Notes: generated from the sequence alone by a model not told the origin. A stretch of DNA of 64,000 bases from a bacterium (GCA_016125085.1 WGMM01000040.1:1-64000), one strand, 5' to 3'. Shown: positions 42,911 to 53,462, counted from the stretch's first letter. A program made the numbers and translations.

Positions 42911-44494
42911 TCAAGCCAGCAGAGGCGTAATCGGCTGCCCCCTGTAAATGCGATAAGGCCGGCCCTCTGCATCGTGAAATTCCCGGTCCGGGCCGATGCC
43001 GAGGCAATGAAAGATCGTCGCGGCCAGGTCTTCGGGCGTGTAAGCTTCGGTTACCGGTTGGCCACCTTCACGATCCGTTCGCCCGATGATTCTTCCCGGT
43101 TCGATTCCTGCTCCAGCGAAAAAACAAGGGAAAACGTCGCCCCAGTGATGCCGCCCGGGCGTGAACGTCTCGCCGGAAGCGTTCTTGCCGTTCGGCGAAA
43201 TCGGCGAGATTTTCGGCGTCCGCCCCATTTCGCCGCACATCACGACCAGCGTTTCGTCCAGCAGGCCCCGGCTTTCGAGATCGTCCAGAAACCCGCTCAG
43301 GCACCGGTCGATCGAAGGAAGCAGCTTGCCCTTCAAGTCCCGAAATGCATTCTGGTGCGTGTCCCAGCCACGCAGGTTCACCTGCACCATCCGCACACCC
43401 GCTTCCACAAGCCGGCGTGCCACGAGAAAGCCCTGGCCCCATTCCTCACGGCCATAAAGCTCGATCGTCCTGGCCGATTCCCGCGATAAATCGAACGGGT
43501 CGGCATGGCCCGGCCGCGAAGCCATCACGAAGTTCATCGCCTGCCGCCGGTGTTCGTCCCACGAGTCCATCCGCCCCGCTTCGGCCAGTGTCCCGAGATT
43601 CCGCCGCAGGCCATCCATGCGCTCTTTGAGCCCCGTGCGCAGCGTCAGCGAATCGATCGAAAGCCCATCTGCCAGGCCGAAATCGGGCCTGTGAAAGTCG
43701 GGTTTGCGGCAGCTCGAATTGTCCCACCAGGCTTTCGGCCCCGGGCCGGGAGCCCGCTCCGGGTCGTTCGGATCGTCGTGGCTGAAGCAGTTCGGGCACG
43801 AACCGGCCGGATCTTTCGAATGACACGGCGGCGCGATATCGACGCCCAGCCGATCGTACGCTGCACCAAGCGGCCCCGGCTCACGCCCCGGATATCCCAT
43901 CCCGCTGGCCCGTGGCAGCTCGACCACAGCCGGAAGACCCAGCGAACGATCCGGTGGAACTGCATACGAAATCATCGACCCGATCGAAGGCCAGCTCATC
44001 CGCCCGGGGCGGGGCAGGCCGATGGAGGCGTTCGTGTCGCCCGGCGGCAGGCTCGTCGTGCCCGTGTGCAGCAGATACATGCAGCTGCTATGTTCGTTGC
44101 GGAATTCACGCCCCGCGATGTGGTGCATCGTCCGCACGATCGAAAACCGGTCGGACCGTGCCGCCAGCCGGGGCAGATACTCGCAGAACCACTCGCCCGG
44201 CGTGCGTGTGCGAGTTACGCCGTAATCGCCCCGGACCATCTCCGGAGCATCCGGCTTCGGGTCGAACGTCTCATGCTGCGACGGCCCGCCCGACTGAAAT
44301 ATGAACACCACCGATTTCGCCCGGCCACCGACCGATTTTGCGCCCGGCGAAGCCTCAGCCTCCAGCCGCGAGAGATCTGCCAGCCCCATGCCGAACATCC
44401 CCAGCGCGCCCGCCTGCAGCAAAGCCCGGCGCGGCAGCCGCAAGTGGTCGGACGTTATGCAGGCATCGTGGCTCCGCAAGGTGTCTCTCGGCAT
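42911..44494 (-). CDS. DUF1501 protein
   Basis: A 527-residue protein typical of planctomycetes. HLRLPRRALLQAGALGMFGMGLADL at about residues 17-41 is a Tat-like leader. The domain resembles sulfatase/alkaline-phosphatase-type folds: VVFIFQSGGPSQHETFDPKP, FSIVRTMHH, TGTTSLPPG, and DETLVVMCGEMGRTPKISP and RHHWGDVFPCFFAGAGI. Its biochemical role is not established. It usually pairs with DUF1549/DUF1553 proteins, which are absent here; a divergent PVC-type heme protein lies upstream. Confidence 0.88.
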   Translation of the reverse strand: MPRDTLRSHDACITSDHLRLPRRALLQAGALGMFGMGLADLSRLEAEASPGAKSVGGRAKSVVFIFQSGGPSQHETFDPKPDAPEMVRGDYGVTRTRTPGEWFCEYLPRLAARSDRFSIVRTMHHIAGREFRNEHSSCMYLLHTGTTSLPPGDTNASIGLPRPGRMSWPSIGSMISYAVPPDRSLGLPAVVELPRASGMGYPGREPGPLGAAYDRLGVDIAPPCHSKDPAGSCPNCFSHDDPNDPERAPGPGPKAWWDNSSCRKPDFHRPDFGLADGLSIDSLTLRTGLKERMDGLRRNLGTLAEAGRMDSWDEHRRQAMNFVMASRPGHADPFDLSRESARTIELYGREEWGQGFLVARRLVEAGVRMVQVNLRGWDTHQNAFRDLKGKLLPSIDRCLSGFLDDLESRGLLDETLVVMCGEMGRTPKISPISPNGKNASGETFTPGRHHWGDVFPCFFAGAGIEPGRIIGRTDREGGQPVTEAYTPEDLAATIFHCLGIGPDREFHDAEGRPYRIYRGQPITPLLA

Positions 44495-44831
44495 GTGGAT
44501 GGAAACTCAAAGTCGAAGGAGAGGGCTCGGATACGTCGAATGTTAAACCACTCCCTGACGATTCGCAAACTCATTTCTCTCAAGACATCACTCCACAAGC
44601 TCCCGCGTGTCAAAACGTCCGCTTCGAAAGATCGGCCCAGCGAGTTCGGGATCTGGAACCGTCCAACGCGTTGGGATAGGATGGCACGTCCAGCCGACAG
44701 CCCCGGAACACGCCGTTCACCTCGCAGTCGTCCGGTGCGGGCACCCCAGACTTGCCGAATCGTGACACAATATCCGAGTACCGCTCTACATGACGGTATC
44801 CGCTTTCGAACACTTGATCAGGCGAAAACCG
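44495..44831. other. Divergent intergenic region
   Basis: About 335 bases between the DUF1501 gene (minus) and the heme-protein gene (plus). It holds no convincing gene and no clear promoter pair; the GC-poor stretch near 44540-44580 is the likeliest promoter area. Confidence 0.35.
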
Positions 44832-47800
44832 ATGCTCCGACAGTCGCCACTTCATCCGTTACGTTTCATTCGAAATTTGATCGTGGGACTGACGATCGTA
44901 TCGGTGACGATCCTACCGCGTATACTGGCTCAACAGGCTCAGGAAAACGCCGACGAATCGAAGATGAATATACCGTTGATGATCGCAAGTTTCGAACGCG
45001 ATCCGCAACTGTCGATCAAGATCGCCGCCGATGACACGAAGGTATCCCACCCGATCGCATTCGCCATCGACGATTTCGGACGAGTGTTCATTGCGGAATC
45101 GTATCGATATATCGACTCGAAAGGCGGCTGGACCGATATCCGGGCCCGCATGAGCTGGATGGACACTGACCTGGCCAGCCGCTCGATCGAGGATCGGCGT
45201 AAATTGTACGAATCGCGACTCGGCGCCGAGCTTGAAGACTGGAAAACCGCATCGGAACAAGTCAGGCTGCTCGAAAATCCGGACGAATCGGGCGTCTTCC
45301 GCGATTCCTCCATTTTTGCCGACGACTTCCACGATCTCCTCGACGGCACAATCGCTGGCCTTCTGCCAACACGTAATCGACTTTACGTCGCCAACATTCC
45401 CCACCTCTGGGAGCTACGCGGCGTCGAAAGCCGCAAGGCGACCGCACGCAAGCCGCTGCATACCGGCTTCGGCGTACGTCTCGGCTATCTTGGCCACGAC
45501 CTTCACGGCCTTTGCTGGGGCCCCGACGGCCGATTGTATTTCAGTCTCGGCGACCGCGGCGCGCACATCGAAAAAGACGGCAAAACGCTTATCGATATCC
45601 CCGACACCGGCGGCGTCTTCCGCTGCGAGGCCGACGGGTCGAATCTGGAACTTTACGCCAGAGGGCTGCGAAATCCGCAGGAACTGGCCTTCGACGCCCT
45701 CGGCAATCTCTGGACATGCGACAACAACGCCGACCGGGGCGACAAGGCACGCTGGGTCTGGATCCTGCCCGGCGCCGACAGCGGCTGGCGCGTCGGCTAT
45801 CAGCACCTCGACTTCCCTGTGCCTCTCGGGGCATGGACTTCGGAAAAGATCTGGTACCCGGAACATCCGGACCAGGCCGGGCACATCGTTCCGCCTGTCG
45901 CGAACCTGGCCCAGGGGCCTTCCGGCGTGGCGGCGCATCCGGGCACGGGACTTCCTTCGGAATTTACCGGACAGTTCCTCGTTTGCGATTATCTGGGCGA
46001 AATCGGCGGGATTTATGCCGTTTCCGTGAAAAAGAAAGGGGCAGGTTTCGAAATGCTGCCACCGAAGAAATTCATCTGGAACGCCCCTGCCAACGATGTC
46101 GATTTCGCCAACGACGGCTCGGTCCTTTTTTCCGTCTGGACGAAAGGCATCGATCGCAATAGCGGCGGCGCGCTGTTCCGGGTCGAATCGCCCGGCCTGA
46201 AGGACGACGCCCTGGCTCGCAGCACGGCCGAAATTCTCAAGCAGGATCCGGGCAAGGCCGATTTCGAAACTCTCGGCAAATGGCTCGAACATCCCGACAT
46301 GCGCGTGCGCCGGCATGCCCAGTTCGAACTCGTACGTCGAGGTCAGCCTGCCGCGGACACATTCCTCCGCTCAATTCGCAAGGAATCGCCACTGCAAGCC
46401 CGGATTTCGGCTCTCTGGGGCCTGGCGCAATTGCAACGGCTCAAAAGCGTTCCCCTTCCCGAAGAATCGACAACGTGGGTGACCGATCCCGATCCTGATT
46501 TTCGTGCCACAGTCGCGCGTGTACTGGGTGAATGCAATCCGCCAGGTGCCTCGGACGTGCTCGTTGCGATGCTCGACGACCTAGACGATCATGTGAAATT
46601 GAGAGCGGCACTCGCTCTCGCAGAATCTCCTTCGCAATCGGCCGTTCCCGTGCTCAAAAATCTCGCGGGCCGCTACGCTTCGAAAGACGCGTGGCTGCGT
46701 CATGCCATTTCGGCCGCACTGGCCAAGTGCAGCACCGCCGATGCGTTGGTCGCTTCGAAATCGGCCGAATCCGAAGCCGTAAGACACGCCTCGCTAATCG
46801 CCCTGAGAAAATTGAAAGATGCCGGCGTGGCTGTATTTCTTGACGATCGCTCGCCCAAAATCGTGGCGGATGCCGCTCGTGCGATCTACGAAGAACGTAT
46901 CGAAGACGCGTTCGATAAGCTCGCGGCCTTCGACCCCGCAAGAACTATCGAAACAGGCTGGGGCGACATCGCGCGAGAGGCTGTTCTCAGGCGCTGGATT
47001 CATATCAATGCCCGCCTCGGCAAACTCGAACAGGCCAAAGCGCTCGCCCGCTTCGCCGGTGATCCCCGATTCCCTGAACATCTCCGGGCTGAGGCTCTCG
47101 AAACCCTCGGACGCTGGTCGATTCCCCGACCTTTCGACGGGGTCGAAGGTATTTACTTCGACGTTTCGAAATTCGATCGTGCTCCGGATGCCGCCAGGGC
47201 ACAGTCCGAAACCGTCCTGAGCCTGCTGACCGATCGAAAAGAACCGGAGTCGATCCGGCTCGCGGCGATCGCATTCGCCGAAGCGTGGCTCGACCAGAAG
47301 TTCGAAGCAGCGCTCAGCGAGATTATCGTTTCGAACGAGGAATCCGCAGCGATCCGGGCGCGTTCGCTCCAGACGCTGGCGAACCGCAATTCGGCTCGTG
47401 CCAGCGATCTTATCCTGAAATCCATCGACACGCCGGTCGAGGAATTGAAACTGGTCGCGATCGCTTCGATCGACCGGCTGCCAGTGAAAGAACGTCTGCC
47501 GATCATCCGGCAGATCATCGATTCAGGCATGATCCGGGAATCCCAGAAGGCGCTACAGGCCCTCGCTCGTTCTCTCGATGACGACGGCAAAGCCCTGGTC
47601 GATTCTCTCGTCGACCGCTATGTGCGCGACGAATTGCCAGTGCCGCTCAGGCTAGAGGTCCGTGAAGCCGTCGACAAATCAGGCTCCAAGGCTGGTCCGA
47701 TGCGGAAAAAACTCGAAGCATGGCGAAACGTGAAATCTCGAAACGATCCGCTCGTGCTCTGGGCCGACGCCGCGGAAGGTGGCGACCCGGCGGCGGGTGA

Positions 47801-48224
47801 GGCCCTGTTCCGAAACCGTGCCGACTTCGCGTGTATCCGTTGTCACCAGCCTTCGAATTCCGTGGCCCAGCGAGTCGGCCCTTCGCTGGGCGATGTGGGT
47901 TCCAGGCTTTCGCCAAGACAGATCATCGAAGCGATCGTGAATCCAAACGCGTCAATCGCCACGGGATTCGAAACCGTAGCCGTCGCTCGTAAAGACGGCA
48001 CGATCGTCTCAGGGCTTCTTAAGGAAGAAAAGCCTGACAGCATCGATATCGTCACGGAAGATGGTAAAGTAATTTCGATCGTGAAAACCGACATTGACGA
48101 GCGTACGAAGGGATCTTCGCTGATGCCAGAGCGTCTGATGGATCGTATGTCACTGCGTGAATTGCGTGATATCGTCGCCTGGCTTTCGTCACAAAAGACA
48201 AAAGCCCCGGCGGAATCGAAATGA
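44832..48224 (+). CDS. PVC-type heme-binding membrane-bound dehydrogenase with HEAT repeats and CxxCH
   Basis: About 1130 residues. A signal peptide lies near residues 10-33 (NLIVGLTIVSVTILPRILA). The N-terminal half is a six-bladed beta-propeller of the sorbosone/glucose-dehydrogenase type (GLCWGPDGRLYFSLGDRG, ELYARGLRNPQELAFDALGNLWTCDNNADRG). HEAT-like repeats follow (about 480-960), and a cytochrome c site, CIRCH at about residue 1001, closes in a monoheme domain. Such proteins are probably periplasmic redox enzymes on sugars. Start 44832 is preferred over 44790, though the RBS is weak in both. DUF1501 is divergent. Confidence 0.88.
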   Translation: MLRQSPLHPLRFIRNLIVGLTIVSVTILPRILAQQAQENADESKMNIPLMIASFERDPQLSIKIAADDTKVSHPIAFAIDDFGRVFIAESYRYIDSKGGWTDIRARMSWMDTDLASRSIEDRRKLYESRLGAELEDWKTASEQVRLLENPDESGVFRDSSIFADDFHDLLDGTIAGLLPTRNRLYVANIPHLWELRGVESRKATARKPLHTGFGVRLGYLGHDLHGLCWGPDGRLYFSLGDRGAHIEKDGKTLIDIPDTGGVFRCEADGSNLELYARGLRNPQELAFDALGNLWTCDNNADRGDKARWVWILPGADSGWRVGYQHLDFPVPLGAWTSEKIWYPEHPDQAGHIVPPVANLAQGPSGVAAHPGTGLPSEFTGQFLVCDYLGEIGGIYAVSVKKKGAGFEMLPPKKFIWNAPANDVDFANDGSVLFSVWTKGIDRNSGGALFRVESPGLKDDALARSTAEILKQDPGKADFETLGKWLEHPDMRVRRHAQFELVRRGQPAADTFLRSIRKESPLQARISALWGLAQLQRLKSVPLPEESTTWVTDPDPDFRATVARVLGECNPPGASDVLVAMLDDLDDHVKLRAALALAESPSQSAVPVLKNLAGRYASKDAWLRHAISAALAKCSTADALVASKSAESEAVRHASLIALRKLKDAGVAVFLDDRSPKIVADAARAIYEERIEDAFDKLAAFDPARTIETGWGDIAREAVLRRWIHINARLGKLEQAKALARFAGDPRFPEHLRAEALETLGRWSIPRPFDGVEGIYFDVSKFDRAPDAARAQSETVLSLLTDRKEPESIRLAAIAFAEAWLDQKFEAALSEIIVSNEESAAIRARSLQTLANRNSARASDLILKSIDTPVEELKLVAIASIDRLPVKERLPIIRQIIDSGMIRESQKALQALARSLDDDGKALVDSLVDRYVRDELPVPLRLEVREAVDKSGSKAGPMRKKLEAWRNVKSRNDPLVLWADAAEGGDPAAGEALFRNRADFACIRCHQPSNSVAQRVGPSLGDVGSRLSPRQIIEAIVNPNASIATGFETVAVARKDGTIVSGLLKEEKPDSIDIVTEDGKVISIVKTDIDERTKGSSLMPERLMDRMSLRELRDIVAWLSSQKTKAPAESK

Positions 48225-48253
48225 AATCGACGTTCGTGGCTTGATCTTCGCCC

Positions 48254-48282
48254 GGCCCGCGAACGCTTTCGTTCGCGAGGCC
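48254..48282 (+). terminator. Terminator-like hairpin after the PVC-type gene
   Basis: CGCGAACG (48258-48265) pairs perfectly with CGTTCGCG (48270-48277) around CTTT; the stem is extended by GGCC on both sides after one mismatch. No T-run follows. It lies 30 bases after the stop at 48224. Confidence 0.55.
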
Positions 48283-48329
48283 AGGATTTCCTGAAGCATT
48301 GAACAGATCCGTAACGCCATGAATTCGCT

Positions 48330-48731
48330 TCATTTCGTCGAAGGTTCGACCGAACCGGTTGACGGCGTTTTCCCGAGCCCAAGGGCAAAGATGACCGGAT
48401 TTCGAAGCCCGTAGGCGATCCAGACGAGAACGCCCAGGATGACCGGAAAGACGAACGGCTGGCTGACCCGCACGTGCGTGGCCGTGGCCCCGCCGAGATA
48501 GGCCGTCACCAGAATGGCCCCGATAAATCCCGTTCGCGGAATCAGGAAAATGACGGCGATGGCGATTTCGACAATTCCGATATAGAGCATCTTGCTGGTC
48601 TTCCATCCCATTTCGGCGAACATTTTCTCCTTGCCTTCGTAATCCATGAGCTTTCCACCAGCGCTGGGGCCGATCAGCATGAGTGCGATGAGGGCGCTGA
48701 GTACCCAACCGGCAAGCTTCGACTTCGGCAT
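48330..48731 (-). CDS. DoxX-like membrane protein
   Basis: A 133-residue protein with four transmembrane helices (WVLSALIALMLIGPSAGG; MLYIGIVEIAIAVIFLIP; FIGAILVTAYLGGATATHV; FVFPVILGVLVWIAYGL), the DoxX-family topology. GGGAG lies nine bases before ATG 48731; a longer frame to 48785 is less likely. DoxX-like proteins have mixed and unclear roles. It lies 75 bases downstream of the RND pump gene on the same strand. Confidence 0.82.
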   Translation of the reverse strand: MPKSKLAGWVLSALIALMLIGPSAGGKLMDYEGKEKMFAEMGWKTSKMLYIGIVEIAIAVIFLIPRTGFIGAILVTAYLGGATATHVRVSQPFVFPVILGVLVWIAYGLRNPVIFALGLGKTPSTGSVEPSTK

Positions 48732-48806
48732 GTCCCTGTACTCCCATTGAAATGCGACTGATTCGTATCCGCCATTTGACTGCAATTCGCCACCGACACA
48801 TCTGGA

Positions 48807-51800
48807 TCAGGGCGATTTCTGCGCTTCGCCCTGGCCTGTGATTCGCTGAATAAGGGTGTAGAACACCGGTGTGAAGACAAGCCCGAAGCCCGTCACCCCC
48901 AGCATGCCCCAGAACACGGCCGTTCCCAGGGCCCGGCGCATTTCGAAACCGGCTCCGGTGGCGACCACCAGCGGGTAGACGCCCAGAATGAAAGCGAAGG
49001 ACGTCATCAGGATCGGCCGAAGACGCAGCCGGCACGACTCGACCGCCGCGTCCCGTGCCGAGAGACCTTCCTTCGATTGAATTTCGCGCGCGAATTCGAC
49101 GATCAGGATCGCATTCTTGCACGCCAGGGCGATCAGCACGACCAGGCCGATCTGCGTGAAAATGTTATTGTCCATTCCCCGGCCCGCTACGCCCGCGATC
49201 GCCGAAAGCAGGCACAGGGGCACGATCAGGATCACCGCCATGGGCAGCGACCAGCTTTCGTACTGAAATGCGAGCACCATGAAGACCATCACAACCGAAA
49301 GCGGCAATGCCAGCTTCGTGAACAGATCCTTACCTGCCAGAAGCTGCTGGAACGTCAGATCCGTCCATTCGATCGCCATCGACCGGGGCAATTGGTCGGC
49401 GGCCACCTGTTCCATGATCGCCACGGCCTCCCCGGAACTTGTCCCCGGGCGTGAATTGCCATTGATTTCCGCCGCCGGGAACAAATTGTAATGATTCACG
49501 ATCGAAGGGCCGGATGTGTCCACCACTTTCACCAGCGCCCCAAGCGGCACCATTTCGCCTGCCGAATTGCGCACCCGCAGGCGGCCGATGTCAGGAATTC
49601 TCTGGCGGAATTGAGCGTCCGCCTGGGCGATTACCTGCCAGTTCCGGCCGAATCGCGTGAAATCATTGACATAGGCCGAGCCGAGATAGGTCTGGAGCGT
49701 GGCGAAGACTTCGTCGAGCGACACCCCCGCAGCCTTGGCCTGGGTGCGGTCGATGTCGAGATAAAGCTGCGGCTGATTGGCCCGGAAGCCTGAGAACAGC
49801 CCGACGAGCCCGGGCTGGGCCGAAGCTGAGCGAATCACGTTCTCCACCGAGCCCTGCAGCATTCCAAGGCCCAGATCGCCCCGGTCCTGCACATAGAGCT
49901 TGAAGCCGCCCGTCGATCCCAGGCCGTCCACCGGCGGCGCACCGAATGCGACGACGATCGCCTCCTCGACGCCGAAGCCGAGTCCCTGGATTTTCCGCAG
50001 AATTTCGGGGGCGGCTTTCTCCGCATCATGAATGCGTTCCTCGAACGATTCGAGGATCACGAACATCCCTCCGGAGTTGGACAGATTCGAACCCGTCAAA
50101 ATCGAATAGCCGGGCAGGGCGATGGTGTGCTGCACGCCCGGAACGGCCGAAATCTGGCGGATAAGCCTGTCCATAACCGCTTCGGTCCGGTCCAGGTTGG
50201 CACCGTCGGGCAGTTGTGCGTTCACGACAAGATAGCCCTTGTCCTGCTGGGGAATGAACCCGGTCGGCACGACGCGAAAGCCATACCAGGTAGCCCCGAT
50301 GAACAGCAGATACAGCACGACGACGATGCCCGTCAGCCGGATCGCCCGGCTCACGATTCGGCCGTAGAAATTCGTGAGAATTTCGAAGACCTGATTGAAA
50401 CCACGCAAAAACCGGTTGAGAAGGCGGCCCAGAACTGGCGCAGCCAGAAACCAGGCCGTTACGCTCAGCACGAGCACCGTGAGAATCCAGGAAAGCCACG
50501 GGGCGATCTCTGCGGGAATTTGTAACCCACCCCACAGCCCGCCCAGAGCCGGCTCGACCAGGGGCAGCACCAACCGGCCGGCGAGAACTCCGACGATACC
50601 GGCGATGCCCCAGCGGGGCAGGGCTTCCTTCTCATCGCCGTGGCCATGCCCGCCGTGGTTCTTGAACAGAAGGACGCAGCGTGAAGGTGTCATCGTCAGC
50701 GCGTTCAGGGCCGAAATGAGCGTCGAAACGGCGATCGTCAGAGCGAACTGCCGGTAAAACTGCCCGCTGATTCCGGCCATGAACGCGACGGGAATGAACA
50801 CGGCCGCCAGCACGAAGGCAATGGCCAGCACAGGTGCGGTGACTTCTTCCATCGCCTTGAGGGTGGCGGAGCGGCTGTCCAGGCCTTTCGCCATCCAGCG
50901 TTCGACGTTTTCGATGACGACGATGGCGTCGTCCACCACGATGCCGATCGCCAGCACCAGGCCGAACAGCGACAGGTTGTTGAGCGAAAAGCCCATCAGG
51001 GCCATCACGAAGAAGGTGCCGATGAGCGACACAGGCACTTCCAGCATCGGCAGAATCGTGGCCTTCCAGTCCTGCAGAAAGATCAGTACGACGATGATCA
51101 CCAGCACGAAGGCTTCGAACAGAGTCTTGACGACGTCGCGGATGGACTCATCCACGAAAACGGTCGTGTCGTAGACGATCCGGTAATCCACCCCAGGCGG
51201 AAACGCGGCCTTCAGCTTTTCCATTTCGCCGCGAATCAGCCCGGCCGTTTCCACTGCGTTCGAACCCGGCAATTGAAAGAGGGCCAGCGTGACGGATGGC
51301 TTACCGTCCAGATAACTCCCCATTTCATAGTTTTTCGCACCCAGTTCGACTCGAGCCACGTCGCTGAAGCGAGTCAAAGCCCCTGTGACCGGGTCGGACT
51401 TGATGACGATCCCGGCGAACTGGTCTTCTTCCACCAGCCGCCCCTGGGCGTTGATGGTCAGCTGGAATGGTTCGCCAGGCGGGCTGGGCGGCTGGCCGAG
51501 CCGTCCGGCTGCTACCTGTACGTTCTGCTCCTGGAGAGCCCGCACCACGTCGCCCGCGGTAAGGCTTCGAGACGCCAGCTTTTCCGGGTCAAGCCACACT
51601 CGCATACTGTAATCGCGTGCCCCCAGCATGGAAACGTCGCCCACGCCCGGCACCCGGGCCAGCGTGTCCTTCACCTGGATCGTGGCAAAGTTGCTCAAAT
51701 ACAAAAGGTCGTAGCGATCATCGGGCGAAATCAAATTCACGCACAGAAGGATCGAAGGAGACTTCTTTTTCGTCGTCACGCCCTGCCTGCGCACTTCCTC

Positions 51801-52160
51801 GGGCAGTTTGGGCAGGGCGATCGAAACGCGGTTCTGCACCAGCACCTGGGCCATGTCCAGGTCTGTGCCCAGGGCAAAGGTGACGGTCATGTTCATGACG
51901 CCGTCATTGGTGCATTGCGACGAGATATAAAGCATATTCTCGACGCCGTTGATCTCCTGCTCGATGGGCGTAGCGACGGTCGTGGCGACCGTCGAAGCGT
52001 CCGCCCCGGGATAAACGGCCGAGACCGAGATCGTCGGCGGCGTCACTTCAGGGTACTGGGCGATCGGCAGGCGCAGCATCGCCACCAGCCCCATGATGAT
52101 GATCACGAAGAACACCACCCAGGCGCCGATCGGTCGGTCAATGAAGAATTTCGATAACAT
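48807..52160 (-). CDS. Second RND (HAE1) efflux pump permease
   Basis: A 1117-residue AcrB-type antiporter: it begins MLSKFFIDRPIGAWVVFFVIII and has the AcrB N-terminal LPIAQYPEVTPP, the TM4 motif LVLAIGIVVDDAIVVIENVERWM with the Asp pair, and LRPILMTSFAFILGVYPLVVATGAG near the C-terminus. An extended region near 505-600 (KNHGGHGHGDEKEALPRWG) has extra His and further hydrophobic segments, longer than in E. coli AcrB. Its adaptor gene is 24 bases upstream, so the two are an operon. No regulator is adjacent. Confidence 0.93.
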   Translation of the reverse strand: MLSKFFIDRPIGAWVVFFVIIIMGLVAMLRLPIAQYPEVTPPTISVSAVYPGADASTVATTVATPIEQEINGVENMLYISSQCTNDGVMNMTVTFALGTDLDMAQVLVQNRVSIALPKLPEEVRRQGVTTKKKSPSILLCVNLISPDDRYDLLYLSNFATIQVKDTLARVPGVGDVSMLGARDYSMRVWLDPEKLASRSLTAGDVVRALQEQNVQVAAGRLGQPPSPPGEPFQLTINAQGRLVEEDQFAGIVIKSDPVTGALTRFSDVARVELGAKNYEMGSYLDGKPSVTLALFQLPGSNAVETAGLIRGEMEKLKAAFPPGVDYRIVYDTTVFVDESIRDVVKTLFEAFVLVIIVVLIFLQDWKATILPMLEVPVSLIGTFFVMALMGFSLNNLSLFGLVLAIGIVVDDAIVVIENVERWMAKGLDSRSATLKAMEEVTAPVLAIAFVLAAVFIPVAFMAGISGQFYRQFALTIAVSTLISALNALTMTPSRCVLLFKNHGGHGHGDEKEALPRWGIAGIVGVLAGRLVLPLVEPALGGLWGGLQIPAEIAPWLSWILTVLVLSVTAWFLAAPVLGRLLNRFLRGFNQVFEILTNFYGRIVSRAIRLTGIVVVLYLLFIGATWYGFRVVPTGFIPQQDKGYLVVNAQLPDGANLDRTEAVMDRLIRQISAVPGVQHTIALPGYSILTGSNLSNSGGMFVILESFEERIHDAEKAAPEILRKIQGLGFGVEEAIVVAFGAPPVDGLGSTGGFKLYVQDRGDLGLGMLQGSVENVIRSASAQPGLVGLFSGFRANQPQLYLDIDRTQAKAAGVSLDEVFATLQTYLGSAYVNDFTRFGRNWQVIAQADAQFRQRIPDIGRLRVRNSAGEMVPLGALVKVVDTSGPSIVNHYNLFPAAEINGNSRPGTSSGEAVAIMEQVAADQLPRSMAIEWTDLTFQQLLAGKDLFTKLALPLSVVMVFMVLAFQYESWSLPMAVILIVPLCLLSAIAGVAGRGMDNNIFTQIGLVVLIALACKNAILIVEFAREIQSKEGLSARDAAVESCRLRLRPILMTSFAFILGVYPLVVATGAGFEMRRALGTAVFWGMLGVTGFGLVFTPVFYTLIQRITGQGEAQKSP

Positions 52161-52184
52161 CGTGCTTGGCTCCCCGGGGCGATT

Positions 52185-53462
52185 TCATTTCGGCGTCGGC
52201 GTTGCGGATGAAGCTGCGGGCGTCGGCGGTTCCGCTGGTTTCGCGTCCGCCGGTTTCGAATCGACCGGCTTCGATTCCGGCGGTGTCTTTTCGCTTACGA
52301 CTCGCCCGAAATCGTCGAATGCGACCATTTTCGGCACGACAGTCGCCCCCTCACGCACACGCTGAATACCCAGAACGATCACCCTATCGTCGGCCGAGAG
52401 GCCTTCAAGCACCTCACGAACTCCCTGCACGCTTTGCCCCAGGCGAATGTCCCTTCTGGCCACCACGCCTTTGGTGTCCACCACCCAGACATATTTGAGT
52501 CCCTGATCGGTCAGTATCGCGATATCCGGGATCAGCACGGCCTCATGCCCCTCTTTCGACTCGATCCGCAGCCTTGCGAACAGCCCGGGCGCCATGAGCC
52601 GCTTCGAATTGTCGAATACGGCCCGCACCCTCAAAGTGCCGGTGGTGGCGTTCACGCGGTTGTCGGCGAAGTCCACTTCGCCCTCGAACGGGAAATCGGC
52701 CGAATCGGAAAGGCTCAGCCGAACCTTGATGTCCGCCTCGGCGATCTTGTCGAGCGTCGTCTCTCGCACAGCCATGTTCTTGAGATATTCGAGGAACCGC
52801 CGCTCGTCGACGTCGAAGTAAACGTAAACCGGTGTCTGCGGCACGATCGTCGTCAAAACCGGCGAGCCGGTAACCTGCCCGGAAATGAGGTTGCCCTCCG
52901 TCACTTCCGCCCGGCTGACACGGCCGGAAACCGGGGCCGTAATTCGCGAAAACTCCAGGTCGAGCTTCGCCCGCTCCAGTTCCGCCTTGTCGGCTTCGAT
53001 GTTCGCGGCGGCCACGTCCCTCGCAGCCTCGCTTTTCTGAAGTTCTTCCAGGCTCAGTGCACGCCGGTCGTGCAGGATCTTGTTCCGGGCGTATTCGGCC
53101 GTCAGTTCGCGAAGCCGTGCCTCGTCGGACATCTTCTTCGCCTGGGCCCGATCGATCTCGGCCTGAAACGGCCGCGGATCGATTTCGAAGAGCAGGTCGC
53201 CGGCCTTCACCTCGGCACCTTCCTTGAATGCCACTTTCTGCAAGTATCCACCGACTCTGGCCCTGACCTCCACGAATCCGACGGCCTCCGTACGGCCGGT
53301 GAATTCGTCGACGTCCTTGATCTCCCGAATGACCGGCTTCGTCACCGAAACGCCCAGATCGGGCGGTTTGATGACTTGCGGCTTCGGTCTTTCGCAGCCG
53401 GTCCCCGCGAGACACGCCACAATCGCGGCCATCACAAGTGAATCCATCAATCGGCTGATCAT
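52185..53462 (-). CDS. RND efflux periplasmic adaptor lipoprotein
   Basis: A 425-residue HlyD/AcrA-type adaptor of the second pump. The lipobox is LAGTGC near residue 23 from ATG 53462; the longer frame to 53705 lacks a signal at its start. The adaptor parts are VGGYLQKVAFKEGAEVKAGDLLFEID, a helical hairpin, FSRITAPVSGRVSRAEVTEGNLI and the C-terminal barrel (GEVDFADNRVNATTGTLRVRA, VLIPDIAILTDQGLKYVWVV). The tail is rich in Pro, Lys, Glu and Ala. Transcription would proceed from here into the pump. Confidence 0.9.
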   Translation of the reverse strand: MISRLMDSLVMAAIVACLAGTGCERPKPQVIKPPDLGVSVTKPVIREIKDVDEFTGRTEAVGFVEVRARVGGYLQKVAFKEGAEVKAGDLLFEIDPRPFQAEIDRAQAKKMSDEARLRELTAEYARNKILHDRRALSLEELQKSEAARDVAAANIEADKAELERAKLDLEFSRITAPVSGRVSRAEVTEGNLISGQVTGSPVLTTIVPQTPVYVYFDVDERRFLEYLKNMAVRETTLDKIAEADIKVRLSLSDSADFPFEGEVDFADNRVNATTGTLRVRAVFDNSKRLMAPGLFARLRIESKEGHEAVLIPDIAILTDQGLKYVWVVDTKGVVARRDIRLGQSVQGVREVLEGLSADDRVIVLGIQRVREGATVVPKMVAFDDFGRVVSEKTPPESKPVDSKPADAKPAEPPTPAASSATPTPK

